Of a stretch of DNA of 64,000 nt, positions 25,680 to 35,199 are shown in pieces; the first letter of the stretch is position 1, and each line of letters starts with the position of its first letter. The DNA lies in NCBI GenBank assembly GCA_016748015.1, contig JAAOMT010000400.1:1-64000 (forward strand). The letters run 5' to 3'. Under the pieces are notes generated by a model. It had not been told where the DNA came from. It saw only the letters and a list, made by a program, of their open reading frames with translations, and did no database searches. Made by a program: the position numbers and the translations under genes. The stretch comes from Geosiphon pyriformis. Lineage: Eukaryota > Glomeromycota > Glomeromycetes > Archaeosporales > Geosiphonaceae.

Positions 25680-25879
25680 AACAACAATGGGAAAGAAAAA
25701 AAAAAAGAAAAATCTACCTGGAATTCTAACCAAGCCTGGAGAACCAACAACAACCAGAAAGAACTAATAAATTAGGAGTGGAAAGAAAATACAAAAGAAA
25801 AAAAAAAGGAAGGAAGAAGAACCAATATCAACCACCACTACTATTTATACCTCATATACATATACTCTACCACAACAAT

Positions 25880-26560
25880 CTAACTATCACTGCCCAAAAC
25901 TGGTATGCATCAATTGCGACAAAAAATTGTTATCAATGGGCACATGCTATGGCAATAATAAGGAATACCAGACAGCAACTAAGTTTTATTGCCACTCATG
26001 CCTCATTGAATGCTTTAGAAGACCAAAATGAGTTGAAAAATGGGATAATGAACTATGCTTGGCTTGTAAAGAAACTTTCCTTAATAAAGGAATATGGAAC
26101 AACATTTCTGGGAAAAGAGGAACATGTGATGAATCATGTTAGTACATGATTCTTTTAAGTGACTGGATAAGAAAAAGAATGTCCATAGATGCTGCCTAGA
26201 GACAAGCAGCCAAATGCTTAGATGGATGTCCACACAATGATGACAAAATTTGGCAAATGGCTCTTACCAAAATTGAAGAAGCATCATCAGAAGAAATAAG
26301 AATAATAAAAAACAACTCACCAGAACCTATAGAACTTGACTGAGACCCAGAACCAGTCATAAATCTACTGAATTCAGAACAATTTCATGAACACTACCAG
26401 GAATTAGCACTCACTAGAAAGGAACAAGAGCAATAGTTAAAAGAAATAAACACAAAACTATGTGACTATTGTTTGATCCCATGTGACTTCCAATATTGTA
26501 ATAAGTGTGACTTTATTTACAATTTACCATTACACATAATCTACACAATCTTAGAAGAGG
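25880..26560 (+). pseudogene. Cys-rich cassette between protease and dUTPase
   Basis: In the frame matching the left copy one reads CINCDKKL, YCHSCLIEC, CLACKET, CDESC and, after an acidic/Glu-rich stretch, CDYCLIPCDFQYCNKCDF, i.e. several CxxC-type pairs that could bind zinc. The same series is present in degraded form in the left copy (20060-20640) and in the Ty3 relic near 52200-52680. It is followed by an Asp/Asn/Ser-rich linker (26600-26700). Stops at about 26030, 26155 and 26342 break it. I do not recognise this as a standard retrotransposon domain, and its function is unknown. Confidence 0.6.
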
Positions 26561-26789
26561 AAAAACCAATCAGCAGCTGCACATCAGAATTGGAATCAAT
26601 TTTCAATCTTGATTCAAACTCTGATAATGATGATAACAAGAATAACAGTTCCAGCTCCATTCCAAATGACCATAAAAATTACAATGATTCAAACTTCAAT
26701 TCAAACTCCAAAACATATATTGCACTCCCTAATCTCATCAAGAAACAGGAACTTAAATGGTTTAGTGATAATAATGAAGGTATTATGCC

Positions 26790-27249
26790 AGAATGTGCAC
26801 ATAATACTAATGCAGAGTTTGATCTGAGATATTTGGGAAAAGATTCTATCAAATTAGAACTCCATTCATGCACCTGCATTAATCTCAAAATAACACTGGA
26901 AATTTTAACAACAACAATGATTTAATTAGCATCTAAGAGTAGCTTAGCCAAAAAGGGAATTAAGATTAAGGGAGGAATAATTGACACAGAATATGTAGGA
27001 AATATTATTGCTATGTTACAAAATGACTCAGAAAAGGCATATCTTATAGATCCAAACAAAAAGATAGCACAGGCAATATTCCTACCTCTGGTGAAAATAG
27101 CTCAGTTAATGTTAATGGGAAACAGAGAAAAATTAAAAATTACCACTAGAGGGATACAGAGTTTCAGATCTATAGGTAGAATAGATATACCAGTTAATAT
27201 GGCAGAGGAAGAAATTATTGACAAGGAAGAAATTATCTCCACCCATTAA
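26790..27249 (+). pseudogene. dUTPase-like domain in the Ty3/gypsy polyprotein
   Basis: Five blocks in the order and spacing of trimeric dUTPases are visible: motif 1 HNTNAEFDLRY (about 26797); motif 2 SKSSLAKKGI (about 26934); motif 3 GIIDTEYVGNIIAMLQN (about 26974); motif 4 KIAQAIFLPL (about 27061); and a motif 5 remnant RGIQSFRSIGR (about 27149, family consensus RGxxGFGSTG). Known trimeric dUTPases hydrolyse dUTP to dUMP and so limit uracil in cDNA. Motif 1 has lost the DAG Asp (NAE), motif 5 has lost its glycines, and a TAA lies between motifs 1 and 2, so this copy is not functional. The domain sits between the Cys-rich cassette and RT. Confidence 0.8.
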
Positions 27250-28566
27250 CCAATTTCTATCCCACCATATGACTAGTACATAGTAACCATAGAGAGAAAA
27301 GTAAAGGATCAGATTCAGATTTTCGAGACAAAAGCAACATTTTGTGAATTAGGAGAGATTGGATTAGTCAATTTACACATACCAGTCAAGAACCACAGTC
27401 ACATCAAAATTTTCATTTACAACAATACAGAAAACATCATTAAGATACCAGAAGGAATTACCATTGGATACTTAACTACTAAAATTGAAAACCAACTGCC
27501 AAATACTATTTCAGACTTTCCACAACTGTGTGGATATGTAGACATCACATCTCACTCCATATACAGATGAGAAGAATGTTATTTGCTCCAATCAAAACAA
27601 TTGGAACAAATGAACTTGGGAAATCTAGACCCACTACAATATATGCAACTCAAGATGCTACTCAACAATTTTAATAACATTTTTGCCAGTGAAAATGAAT
27701 TTGGCAGAATTGACATCATCCAACATCAAATCAAGACTGAAGATATAATGCTAATTAAACAGAGAGCATACAGAGTACCACCAGCTAATTATAAGATCAT
27801 TTGTCAAGAAATTAACCGAATGCTTGACAATGGGCTAATTCAGTTATTAATGAGCCCATGGTCGTCATCAGTGGTATTAGTTCATAAGAAAAATGGAAAA
27901 ATCCACTTTTGTGTAAATTACCAAAAATTAAATGGAGTAACAAAAGGAGATAACTACTCAACTCTAAAGATTCAAGAACTTTTTAATGCTTTTGGAGAAA
28001 AGAAATGATTTTTAATTTTAGACTTAGACAGTGGTTATTGACAAGTAGCCATAAAACCAAAAGACAAAGAGAAAATGACTTTCACAACTTAGAAAGAAAA
28101 TTTTGAATTTAAAGTAATGTTATTTGGCTTGATGAATGCTTTTGCCACATTTCAATGGCTAATGGAAATTGTCTATACTATACTACTATAGAAATCAGTA
28201 GTTATATACTTAGATAACACCAATGTGTTCTCAAAAACATTTGATGATTATTTGCATCATCTCCAACAAGTATTTGAAAGACTCAGATAAGCAGAATTGA
28301 AATTAAATGCAAACAAATGCTTCTTTGGCAAAACTGAACTCAAGTTCTTAGGACATATTGTAAGCAAAAATAGTATTAAAACAGATTCAAATAAAATTGA
28401 GATCATCAAAAACTTTTTAATACCAAATAATCTCACAGAATTAAGAGTATTCTTGGGATTTGCTGGATACTACTGCTGTTTTATCAAAGACTTTTTCAAA
28501 ATAGCTCAACCACTACACCAGCTTCAAACAAAGAACACCAAATATAAATGGACAGAAACTCAGTAA
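27250..28566 (+). pseudogene. Ty3 reverse transcriptase
   Basis: A pre-RT linker (27250-27650) leads to RT: INRMLDNGLIQLLMSPWSSSVVLV, NGKIHFCVNYQKLN, LDLDSGYWQVAIKPKDKEKM (with a TGA at the W position), LFGLMNAFATFQ, then the palm YLDN (about 28209-28220) where YLDD is expected, and LGHIVSKN with the LRVFLGFAGYYCCFIKDF connection. Stops at 28006, 28090, 28189 and 28288 separate the blocks. The Asp-to-Asn change in the palm removes a metal ligand, so this RT is dead. Confidence 0.88.
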
Positions 28567-29010
28567 GAAGCTTTTAATACATTAAAAAGAAAGCTTATTC
28601 AAGCTTCAGTACTAATCTATTTAGATCATAGCAAGCCATTTGTAATCACAACTGATGCATCTGATCAAACATTAGAAACAGTACTATTACAGAAAAAACC
28701 AAATGGAAGAAAACATCCAGTAGCTTATGCTAGTAGAAACTTAAGTCCAGCTGAAAAGAACTACAGAACTCCAATGCTAAAACACTTAGCTATTTATTGG
28801 GCTGTCATCAAATAGAAAGAATACTTGAGTCAAAAGTTTGATGTATACACTAATCACAAAGAATTGACTTTAATTCAGAAGCAAAAATTTGGAAATGATT
28901 ACCATGCCAGATGGAAGATAGAACTTTTACCATTTAATTATACAGTACATTACAAAAAAGGAAAAAAAAACAGAAATGCTAACAGATTGTCACAAATAAG
29001 ACAAATCTAA
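28567..29010 (+). pseudogene. Ty3 RNase H
   Basis: ITTDASDQTLETVLLQ carries the first catalytic Asp. The Glu-bearing helix reads NYRTPMLKHLAIYWAV without the usual Glu. The third site reads VYTNHKELTLI where TDH is usual (Asp to Asn). The ending, NRNANRLSQ, corresponds to the ADxLSR tail of the family. Together these make it a non-functional RNase H joined to RT, as expected for Ty3/gypsy. Confidence 0.85.
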
Positions 29011-29229
29011 AAACATTCCAACCCAAAAATATAACAAAAAAATGAATATACAAAAATATTAACAACTCCAACATTATATCAATACCAAATTGTTCAAAGA
29101 AAAATTATCTCAAAAAGAACACAGGAACATAAAACAACAATCAAAATATTTTATTAACCATCAAAATATATTTTACCAAAAGAACAAAAGAAATTCAGAT
29201 TAACTAACCAAAGTAATTACAAAACCAGA

Positions 29230-30100
29230 GAAAGAAACAATATTATTTAACATACACTCAGATTTAACAGCAGAATATTTTCATAAAGAAGCAATCATAA
29301 AAAAAAACAGAAAAAGATACTATTGGCCATCAATGTATCTGGACATTATTCAATACATTCAAAGTTGTGATGCTTGTTAAAGAAGAGATGAAACAAAACT
29401 CAGTGAACTATTAAGACCAATCAAAGTGGAACAACCATTTGGTTGTATTGGAATTGACTTAGTCAGACCATTAACAATAACCAGCAGAAACAACAGATAT
29501 ATTACAGTAGTCATGAATTATCTCACAAAATGGCCAGAAGCAAAAGCCATTCAAAGAACAAATGCAGAATCTATTGCCGAATTTATTAATCAAGATTTGA
29601 TCTGTCAATATAGATGTTCAAAAGAACTACTATCAAATCAAGGAACTCACTTTGTAAATAGAACATTGGCAGAATTAAGTCAAAGATTTGGGATAAAAAG
29701 ACCATTATCATCACCATACTATTCACAAACAAATGAGTTAGTTAAAAGGTTTAACAGAACATTATGTAAAGCCATTGTCAAAATCAGCCAAAAAAACCAG
29801 AATAAATGGAATTTGATCATACCATTGGTATTATTAGCTTATTGGACAATGAAATAAGACACTATACAAGCAATATCATTTGAATTAGTATACGGTAGAA
29901 CAACAACATTACTAGTTAAGATAAAAGTCAAAACATATTCAACAGAACCAATAACAGAAGAAAATTTTCAAAGAACATTGTTAAAAAGAACATATGACTT
30001 AATGGAAACACTAGAAAATACATGGTGAAAAGCAGCTAATAACATCCAAAGATCACAAAAAAAACAAAAAAAAAGACACGATAACCAACTACCAGAGAAA
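29230..30100 (+). pseudogene. Ty3 integrase
   Basis: An N-terminal zinc-binding part (HSDLTAEYFHKEA ... YIQSCDAC, about 29248-29380) has Tyr where the second His of HHCC is expected. The catalytic core (29426-29857 open) shows GIDLVRPLT (first Asp kept), LSNQGTHFVN (Asp to Asn) and SQTNELVKRFNRTL (Glu to Lys), so two of the three DDE residues are lost. The C-terminal part continues to about 30280 (EFKIGNKILLYHIKAE, PFHIEEILGNRAYKLRL), resembling the GPY/F-type end of Ty3 integrases. No chromodomain is evident. Confidence 0.85.
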
Positions 30101-30289
30101 CCAGTTGAATTCAAAATTGGAAACAAAATACTTCTATATCATATTAAAGCAGAAAAACAATAGAGTGGAAAATTTGACTCCAAATAGGACAGACCATTTC
30201 ACATAGAAGAAATTCTTGGAAATAGAGCTTATAAATTAAGGTTGAACAACAAAATCTTAACCAAAGCAGCACATGATAATCAACTAAAA

Positions 30290-31104
30290 CAATATCATCA
30301 TATAGTATTATCATCTACTTGTAATATTCCACAATTAAGAGTACAGAGAATACTAGTTAAACCAGATGAGATTTTATGAGATCTAGAACCAATTATAATT
30401 ATTGAACCAAACACATAAAATTGAACAACCAAGGAGTATATAAAGACACAGTATATGTGACAAAAGACAGCAGAAAAATAGAAATTACTAACAGTATTCA
30501 CTCATTAACACAACAACTTTTTCAACTAATCCAACAACAAGAAATGGAAATTACAATCAATTAACAAACTATTAGATACACAAACACCAGAAAAAGACTA
30601 TGAGATAAAATACGGAAAAAAACAGAAAACATGGTGAACAAAATAATCACAAAAGTGAAATTGGCAATAGAAACACAACCAAAAGTCACCCAATATTAAG
30701 AGTTAACTATAGAAACTTAAAATTGGTAGATACAACAATTTCCAAAAAACTTTTATTACTTTTATTTGGGACAACACTTGAACATTCAGAGCTTGTATAC
30801 AGATAAAACAAAATAATTATTTGATACAACAATACTGCAACAACTGGAACAATTTGTGGAGAAAAACAATTTGACCATACAAGCAAGAGCCATTTATTGG
30901 CTACACACCAAATTTCAAGATTGACCAGAAATTTTACTCAATCCAGAAATGAATTTTATTACTATTAACCAAATGGAAAAAATAACAAATGCTCAATTTG
31001 AAGAATTACAAAACAAAATAGCACAAGTAATTCTTGAAAAAAAAGTTTAAAAAATACTCAAAAGTGAAGAATTAGAATTAGGAGATCTTAATAGAGCTCA
31101 ATAT
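30290..31104 (+). pseudogene. Post-integrase coding remnant, unknown
   Basis: After the integrase, phrases such as YVTKDSRKIEITNSIHSLTQQLFQLI (read in pieces), LEQFVEKNNLTIQARAIYWLHTKFQD and TNAQFEELQNKIAQVILEKK remain translatable between stops up to LTR3. No signal peptide, furin-like site or membrane anchor is visible, so nothing points to env. It could be an extra ORF or a long integrase C-terminal extension. The role is unknown. Confidence 0.45.
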
Positions 31105-31121
31105 TAAAGAAAAAGAAATAA
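31105..31121 (+). promoter_or_regulatory. Polypurine tract before LTR3
   Basis: AAAGAAAAAGAAATAA directly upstream of the LTR3 start (31122), in the position of a plus-strand primer. The equivalent is absent before LTR2. Confidence 0.6.
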
Positions 31122-31805
31122 TGTTATTCATAGAATATAGAAAGTATATTAGTATATAAATTAGCCAATCAGAAGTAGCTATAGTAAATGTAAAATTCCA
31201 GAATTCTTCTTAGAGAAATTGCAAGATTCCAAGAATCTCAGGATTCCTAATGTGAAGAATTGAAAAATTGAGGAATTTCAATTATGTATATATATCAGTA
31301 GCATTAGAAGTAGAAAAGACAGACCTCTTAGTTTAGATTTAATCTAAGTGACCTTTCAACTCACAAATATCAATAAAATAATTATTTTCTATCTCAAATT
31401 CACTCTCTACTATCAACACTTTATGTTGATAATAATTGATACTTAACTATACTGAAACAATAGTTCTTGATTATGGCTATTGATAAAATACTAACCATTA
31501 TTTGCCTTGGCTTATTTCTTATTTCTTATTTTTTTTATTTTTATTTCTTTTTCTTGTTGTTATTTACTAATTAATTAAAGGATTAAGCACTGGAATACAG
31601 ATGTCATAAGAACTGGTAAAAAACCCATAAAACAAGAGTAAAACACTCATAGATTTGAGGATAGTTTACCAGAAGAATTACCGGCCACTATGCTGAGAAA
31701 AAATTTCCACAACAAAATCTTCAGATACTAATGCCAAAATATCAATTAAGCACCAAATTACAGGTTTGTTATTTGATTTGAGACTCTAAATAATTACCTG
31801 TAATA
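31122..31805 (+). repeat. LTR3 (3' LTR)
   Basis: 684 bp from TGTTATTCATAG to TTACCTGTAATA, with the terminal CA changed to TA. It is followed by CCAA (31806-31809), the match to the bases before LTR1. Hairpin blocks near 31405-31480 are conserved with transitions. Confidence 0.9.
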
Positions 31806-33552
31806 CCAAATAAGTTTCTAATATTTAGTATTTTAGAGCAATTCTTGTATTATAACTCTGTTTTTTTTTGAAGCAGTTGGTGTTGTGTTTGGTAACAGAC
31901 TTCTGGACAAAAAAGAAAATGTAATGAACTGGAAAACTTTTTGGCAGTAAAAAAAGTTGAATCTAAGAGGCTCTGTGCCTTACTGGTTTAGGCTGGTATC
32001 TGAATTTATAAGAGAAAATGGTTTTTGGAGGTTGAATTTGCTGTTGTTTCTGAATTGTCTGTGCTAAATGTCTTAAAATCCAAAAAGTTCTGTGATGTTT
32101 ATAATTGTTTACTAAAGATTTGGTCTGATTGTATTAAAGTCTATACAGATAAGTCCTTGAAGAGTGCTGGTTTTGCTAAGATAGCAAGTAAAGTGACTGC
32201 TTATTTTTTGGCTGCTAATGTAAGTGTTGGAATTAGAGTGTATAGGCTGTTGTCTTTTATTTTGGCTGAATTACAGGCTGTTGTTTTGGCTCTAGAGTGT
32301 GTTCTGTCTTTATGTGCTGTAGTTCTGTATTTAGACAGCCAATTTGCAATTAATGCTTGTGTGTCTGAGACTTCTTTTGCAGTGTCTGATTTTCACAATT
32401 AATTTTGGATGAAAAAATTACATATAGTCAATTTTATTAAGGATAAAAACATTTTAGTTAAATGAGTAAAAGTTAAAAAACATTTAGAGATTTCAGACAA
32501 TATTAAAGCTAATGAACTGGCTGACAAAACCATTTTTTCTTTTTTTTCTTTACATGTAAGGATTTAAAAACAGTTTTTGGTTGCTAAAAATGTCTGGTAA
32601 TACTCATTATTTTGTTTATGATTTGTACTGATCAATTTGCTGTGCTTATTGAGAAGCTGGTCTTGGTTTTAATATTGTTTTAAGTATTATAATTAAAAAA
32701 ATAGATTGGACTACTATTGCAATAAGTTGGCATCTTGACTTACACATGCTTTCTGGATTTACTAATAGAAAATCGGCTAATCTGTACACATACATAATAA
32801 AAGTAGTACACAGATGTCTGCTAGTGGTAATTAGGAAGAGGTTATATAACAGAAATTATTTTGAAGTATTATGCTTACTGTATGATAAAGTGGAGTTGTT
32901 AAATCATGTTTTTACTTGTTTTAATAATATTAGTCTCTGTAAAAACATTTTGGCTAAGATTACTAAGAGATGAATATCATTAACAGATTCTTTTTGCTTG
33001 TTTAATTTTGCTATTTTGCACTTGCTTTTAATGTATGTTTTAAATATGATTCTGTATACTATAATTTACAAGGGTTTTGTATTAAGGAATTAGTATGCTG
33101 AAACTGTTTTAATCTTTAAAGAGAAGAAAAAAACTGCTCTGGTTTTGATTAAATATGTTTAATTTATGATAGAATTGTATTGCACTAAAGTATGATTGAT
33201 TAAATTCAAACATAAAGTAGATATGGAAAAGATTAATTTGGTCAAGGATAATAGTTTGATTGTGAGCTTGTTTCATTGTGTGATATTTATGTTGTTAGAT
33301 AGAATAGTTTGTATGCTTAGTATTATAGAATTCTTTGCTATTAATTTTAGTAGACACAAAATATGTCATTTTTTCTTTGGTTTAAGTGATAATGTTTTTA
33401 TTAATATAGACATATAATATTCTCTTAACTGGTTTAAGTGGTTAGTTATATATAGTAAATATATAAGCTGTATTTAGTTTAAACTATTTAGTTTGGTTTT
33501 ATGTACTAGATAGCAGTTGGACTTTATTTATAAAATCTTGTAATAAAAAAAA
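31806..33552 (+). mobile_element. LINE copy C, 3' part
   Basis: This continues the LINE sequence broken at 17315. The junction region AAATAAGTTTCTAATATT matches the corresponding place in LINE copy D (about 55615). It ends with the conserved LINE 3' UTR block (about 33425-33535) and a short A tail (33543-33552). Confidence 0.88.
31815..33418 (+). pseudogene. LINE C ORF2, RNase H and zinc-knuckle part
   Basis: RNase H motifs: VYTDKSLK (about 32139), LAELQAVVLALE, YLDSQFAINA and, after a stop, SDNIKANELADK. A downstream knuckle CLLYDKVELLNHVFTC (about 32874) keeps one Cys, the His and the last Cys of the L2 pattern. 33196-33417 matches the C-terminal segment of ORF2 ending at the LINE stop. 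Several TAA/TAG/TGA stops make it non-functional. Confidence 0.8.
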
Positions 33553-34986
33553 ATTTTAAAAATTTTAGTTATTTTTATTTTTTATTATTAATATTAAATT
33601 GTTATTAAATTTGTTATTAATAAATTTTTAATTTTTAAAATATTTTTCTATAGTTTTTTACAAAATTTTTTAATTGTAAACTTTTTAATAATATGTAGTT
33701 ACTTTGCTATAAAAGTTAATTTTTTTACAAAAAATCTCAATTGTAAATTATCTAATAATATAAAAAAAATTTTCTATTTAAAATTAAAATTTATTAAGTA
33801 ATTACTTATTTAATTTTAAAATATTAATTAAAATTTAAAAACAATAATAATTATAAAAAAAGTTTGATTTATTTAATTAATTTATAATAATTAATTAATT
33901 TAAGTTAAAATATTTTTTTAAAAAGAAAATTTTTTCTTTTATATAATCTATTATAATATTATTTTATAATTTAGCACTTATTTTTTCTAATATTTTAATA
34001 AATTAAAAATTTATTTTGATAAATTACAAGTTATTTTAGCAAATTTTGGTAAATTATTAAATATTTTATATTTTAACAAATTTTTTAATATTTACAAAAA
34101 TAGTTTTATTAAAAATTTATTGATTTATTTTGGTATAAATATTGTTAATTATATAATTTTTGGTGTTTTATATTATAATTATAATTTATTTAATAATATA
34201 AGTTTTTTAAATTCAATTTTAAAAATATAATATAATTTTAATTAAATAATTAATTAATTAATTAATTAATTATATATAATAAAAACATAATTATATTTAT
34301 TAAAATATAAAATATAAAAATAATTATATTAAATAATATAATCAAATAATATTATTTTAAAAAATTTTTTTTATTATTATTTTTTATTTTGGTGATAATT
34401 ATAAAAATTTAAAAAAAAGTATTTATACTATATATATATAATAATTACATAAATAAATTTATTTTTGTGTTTTTTTAACATTAATATATTTATTTAAAAA
34501 TCACATTAAATAATTTAAATTAATTTATAATATTTTAACCCTTTAAAAATGTGTTTTTGTATTATGAATTATTGCACATATTTTTAATCATAAAATATTT
34601 TAAATAAAACCCAAATTTGAATCCTGAATGACTTTCTAAAACAAATCCAAAAATTCCCGTTAGCATTTTAAACTTTATTTTGCGTCATTGTTTAACGCAA
34701 ATTACAATTATTTACAAAATTTACAAATTTAATTAGTTAACTTGAACCATTCGATCAAAATGATTCAAAAATTAGTTTTCATTGTTTAGAGATTTCCTCC
34801 ATTATAAAAAATGTCTGTTAAAGAAATGTTCATATAATTTTGACAGTGAAGCGTAAGAAAGTTCTCGCGAATATTTAAAAGATCTTAGAAGAATGGTTTT
34901 AGGTCTAAAATCTAGGAGCAATGCTAATGATTAAAAATTAAACCCATATGAAATTGTCCTACAATTGAGTTGTAGATTGTCCAATT
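33553..34986. other. AT-rich intergenic DNA
   Basis: No coding signal. It contains a copy of a dispersed AT-rich repeat (33650-34345), a short (TTAA)n run near 34240-34270, and from about 34520 less biased DNA that forms the 3' flank of the RING gene. Confidence 0.6.
33650..34345 (+). repeat. Dispersed non-coding repeat, copy 1
   Basis: It shares with 41025-41745 (same strand) and 56646-57610 (opposite strand) an ordered set of blocks: a twice-repeated TAGTTACTTTGCTATAAAAG-like unit with a following TTTTTTACA, a TTTATATAA-type block and an ATTATAAAAATAA...TTATGTTAATT-like end. No ORF. Boundaries are approximate. Confidence 0.5.
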
Positions 34987-35199
34987 GAATTGTGAATTGT
35001 TTTTGCAAAAATAAATTCTTAATTAAACTCCACATCATCAATTTGGTACCTGCCCCTCCCCATACGTCAATTGTTCACTTTCGAATTGTAAATTGTTCTT
35101 TCAAAAATAAATTCTTAATCCAACTCCATATCATTATTTGGTAACCGCACTGATAAGGGAATTCTTACCCTCTCTCCACCCATCAATTGCTCACTTTCT
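34987..35199. repeat. Tandem duplication over the RING gene stop codon
   Basis: Two direct units, 34987-35082 and 35083-35199. Both start GAATTGTRAATTGTT and contain AAAAATAAATTCTTAAT, and both end near CAATTG(T/C)TCACTTTC. Unit 2 includes the last ~28 codons and stop of the RING gene. Unit 1 is a downstream copy lacking about 20 bases and no longer coding. Confidence 0.8.

Larger units (their letters stand above)
17316..31805 (+). mobile_element. Ty3/gypsy LTR retrotransposon with three LTRs and dUTPase
   Basis: It has three same-orientation LTRs (17316-18037, 21104-21884, 31122-31805) with TGTTA...TAACA-type ends. A tRNA-primer-like site follows LTR1 and LTR2, and a purine tract precedes LTR3. 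The left internal region is short (about 3.1 kb) and ends inside a dUTPase motif. The right one is about 9.2 kb and has gag, protease, a Cys-rich cassette, a dUTPase-like domain, RT, RNase H, integrase and a post-integrase region, in an order (RT-RH-IN) typical of Ty3/gypsy. The whole unit is flanked by CCAA at 17312-17315 and 31806-31809 and sits in LINE copy C. Numerous stops and lost catalytic residues show it is inactive. Confidence 0.93.

Noticed and set aside
30290-31104. Envelope gene of an errantivirus-like element
   Set aside because: No signal peptide, cleavage site, or transmembrane anchor can be read in any frame.
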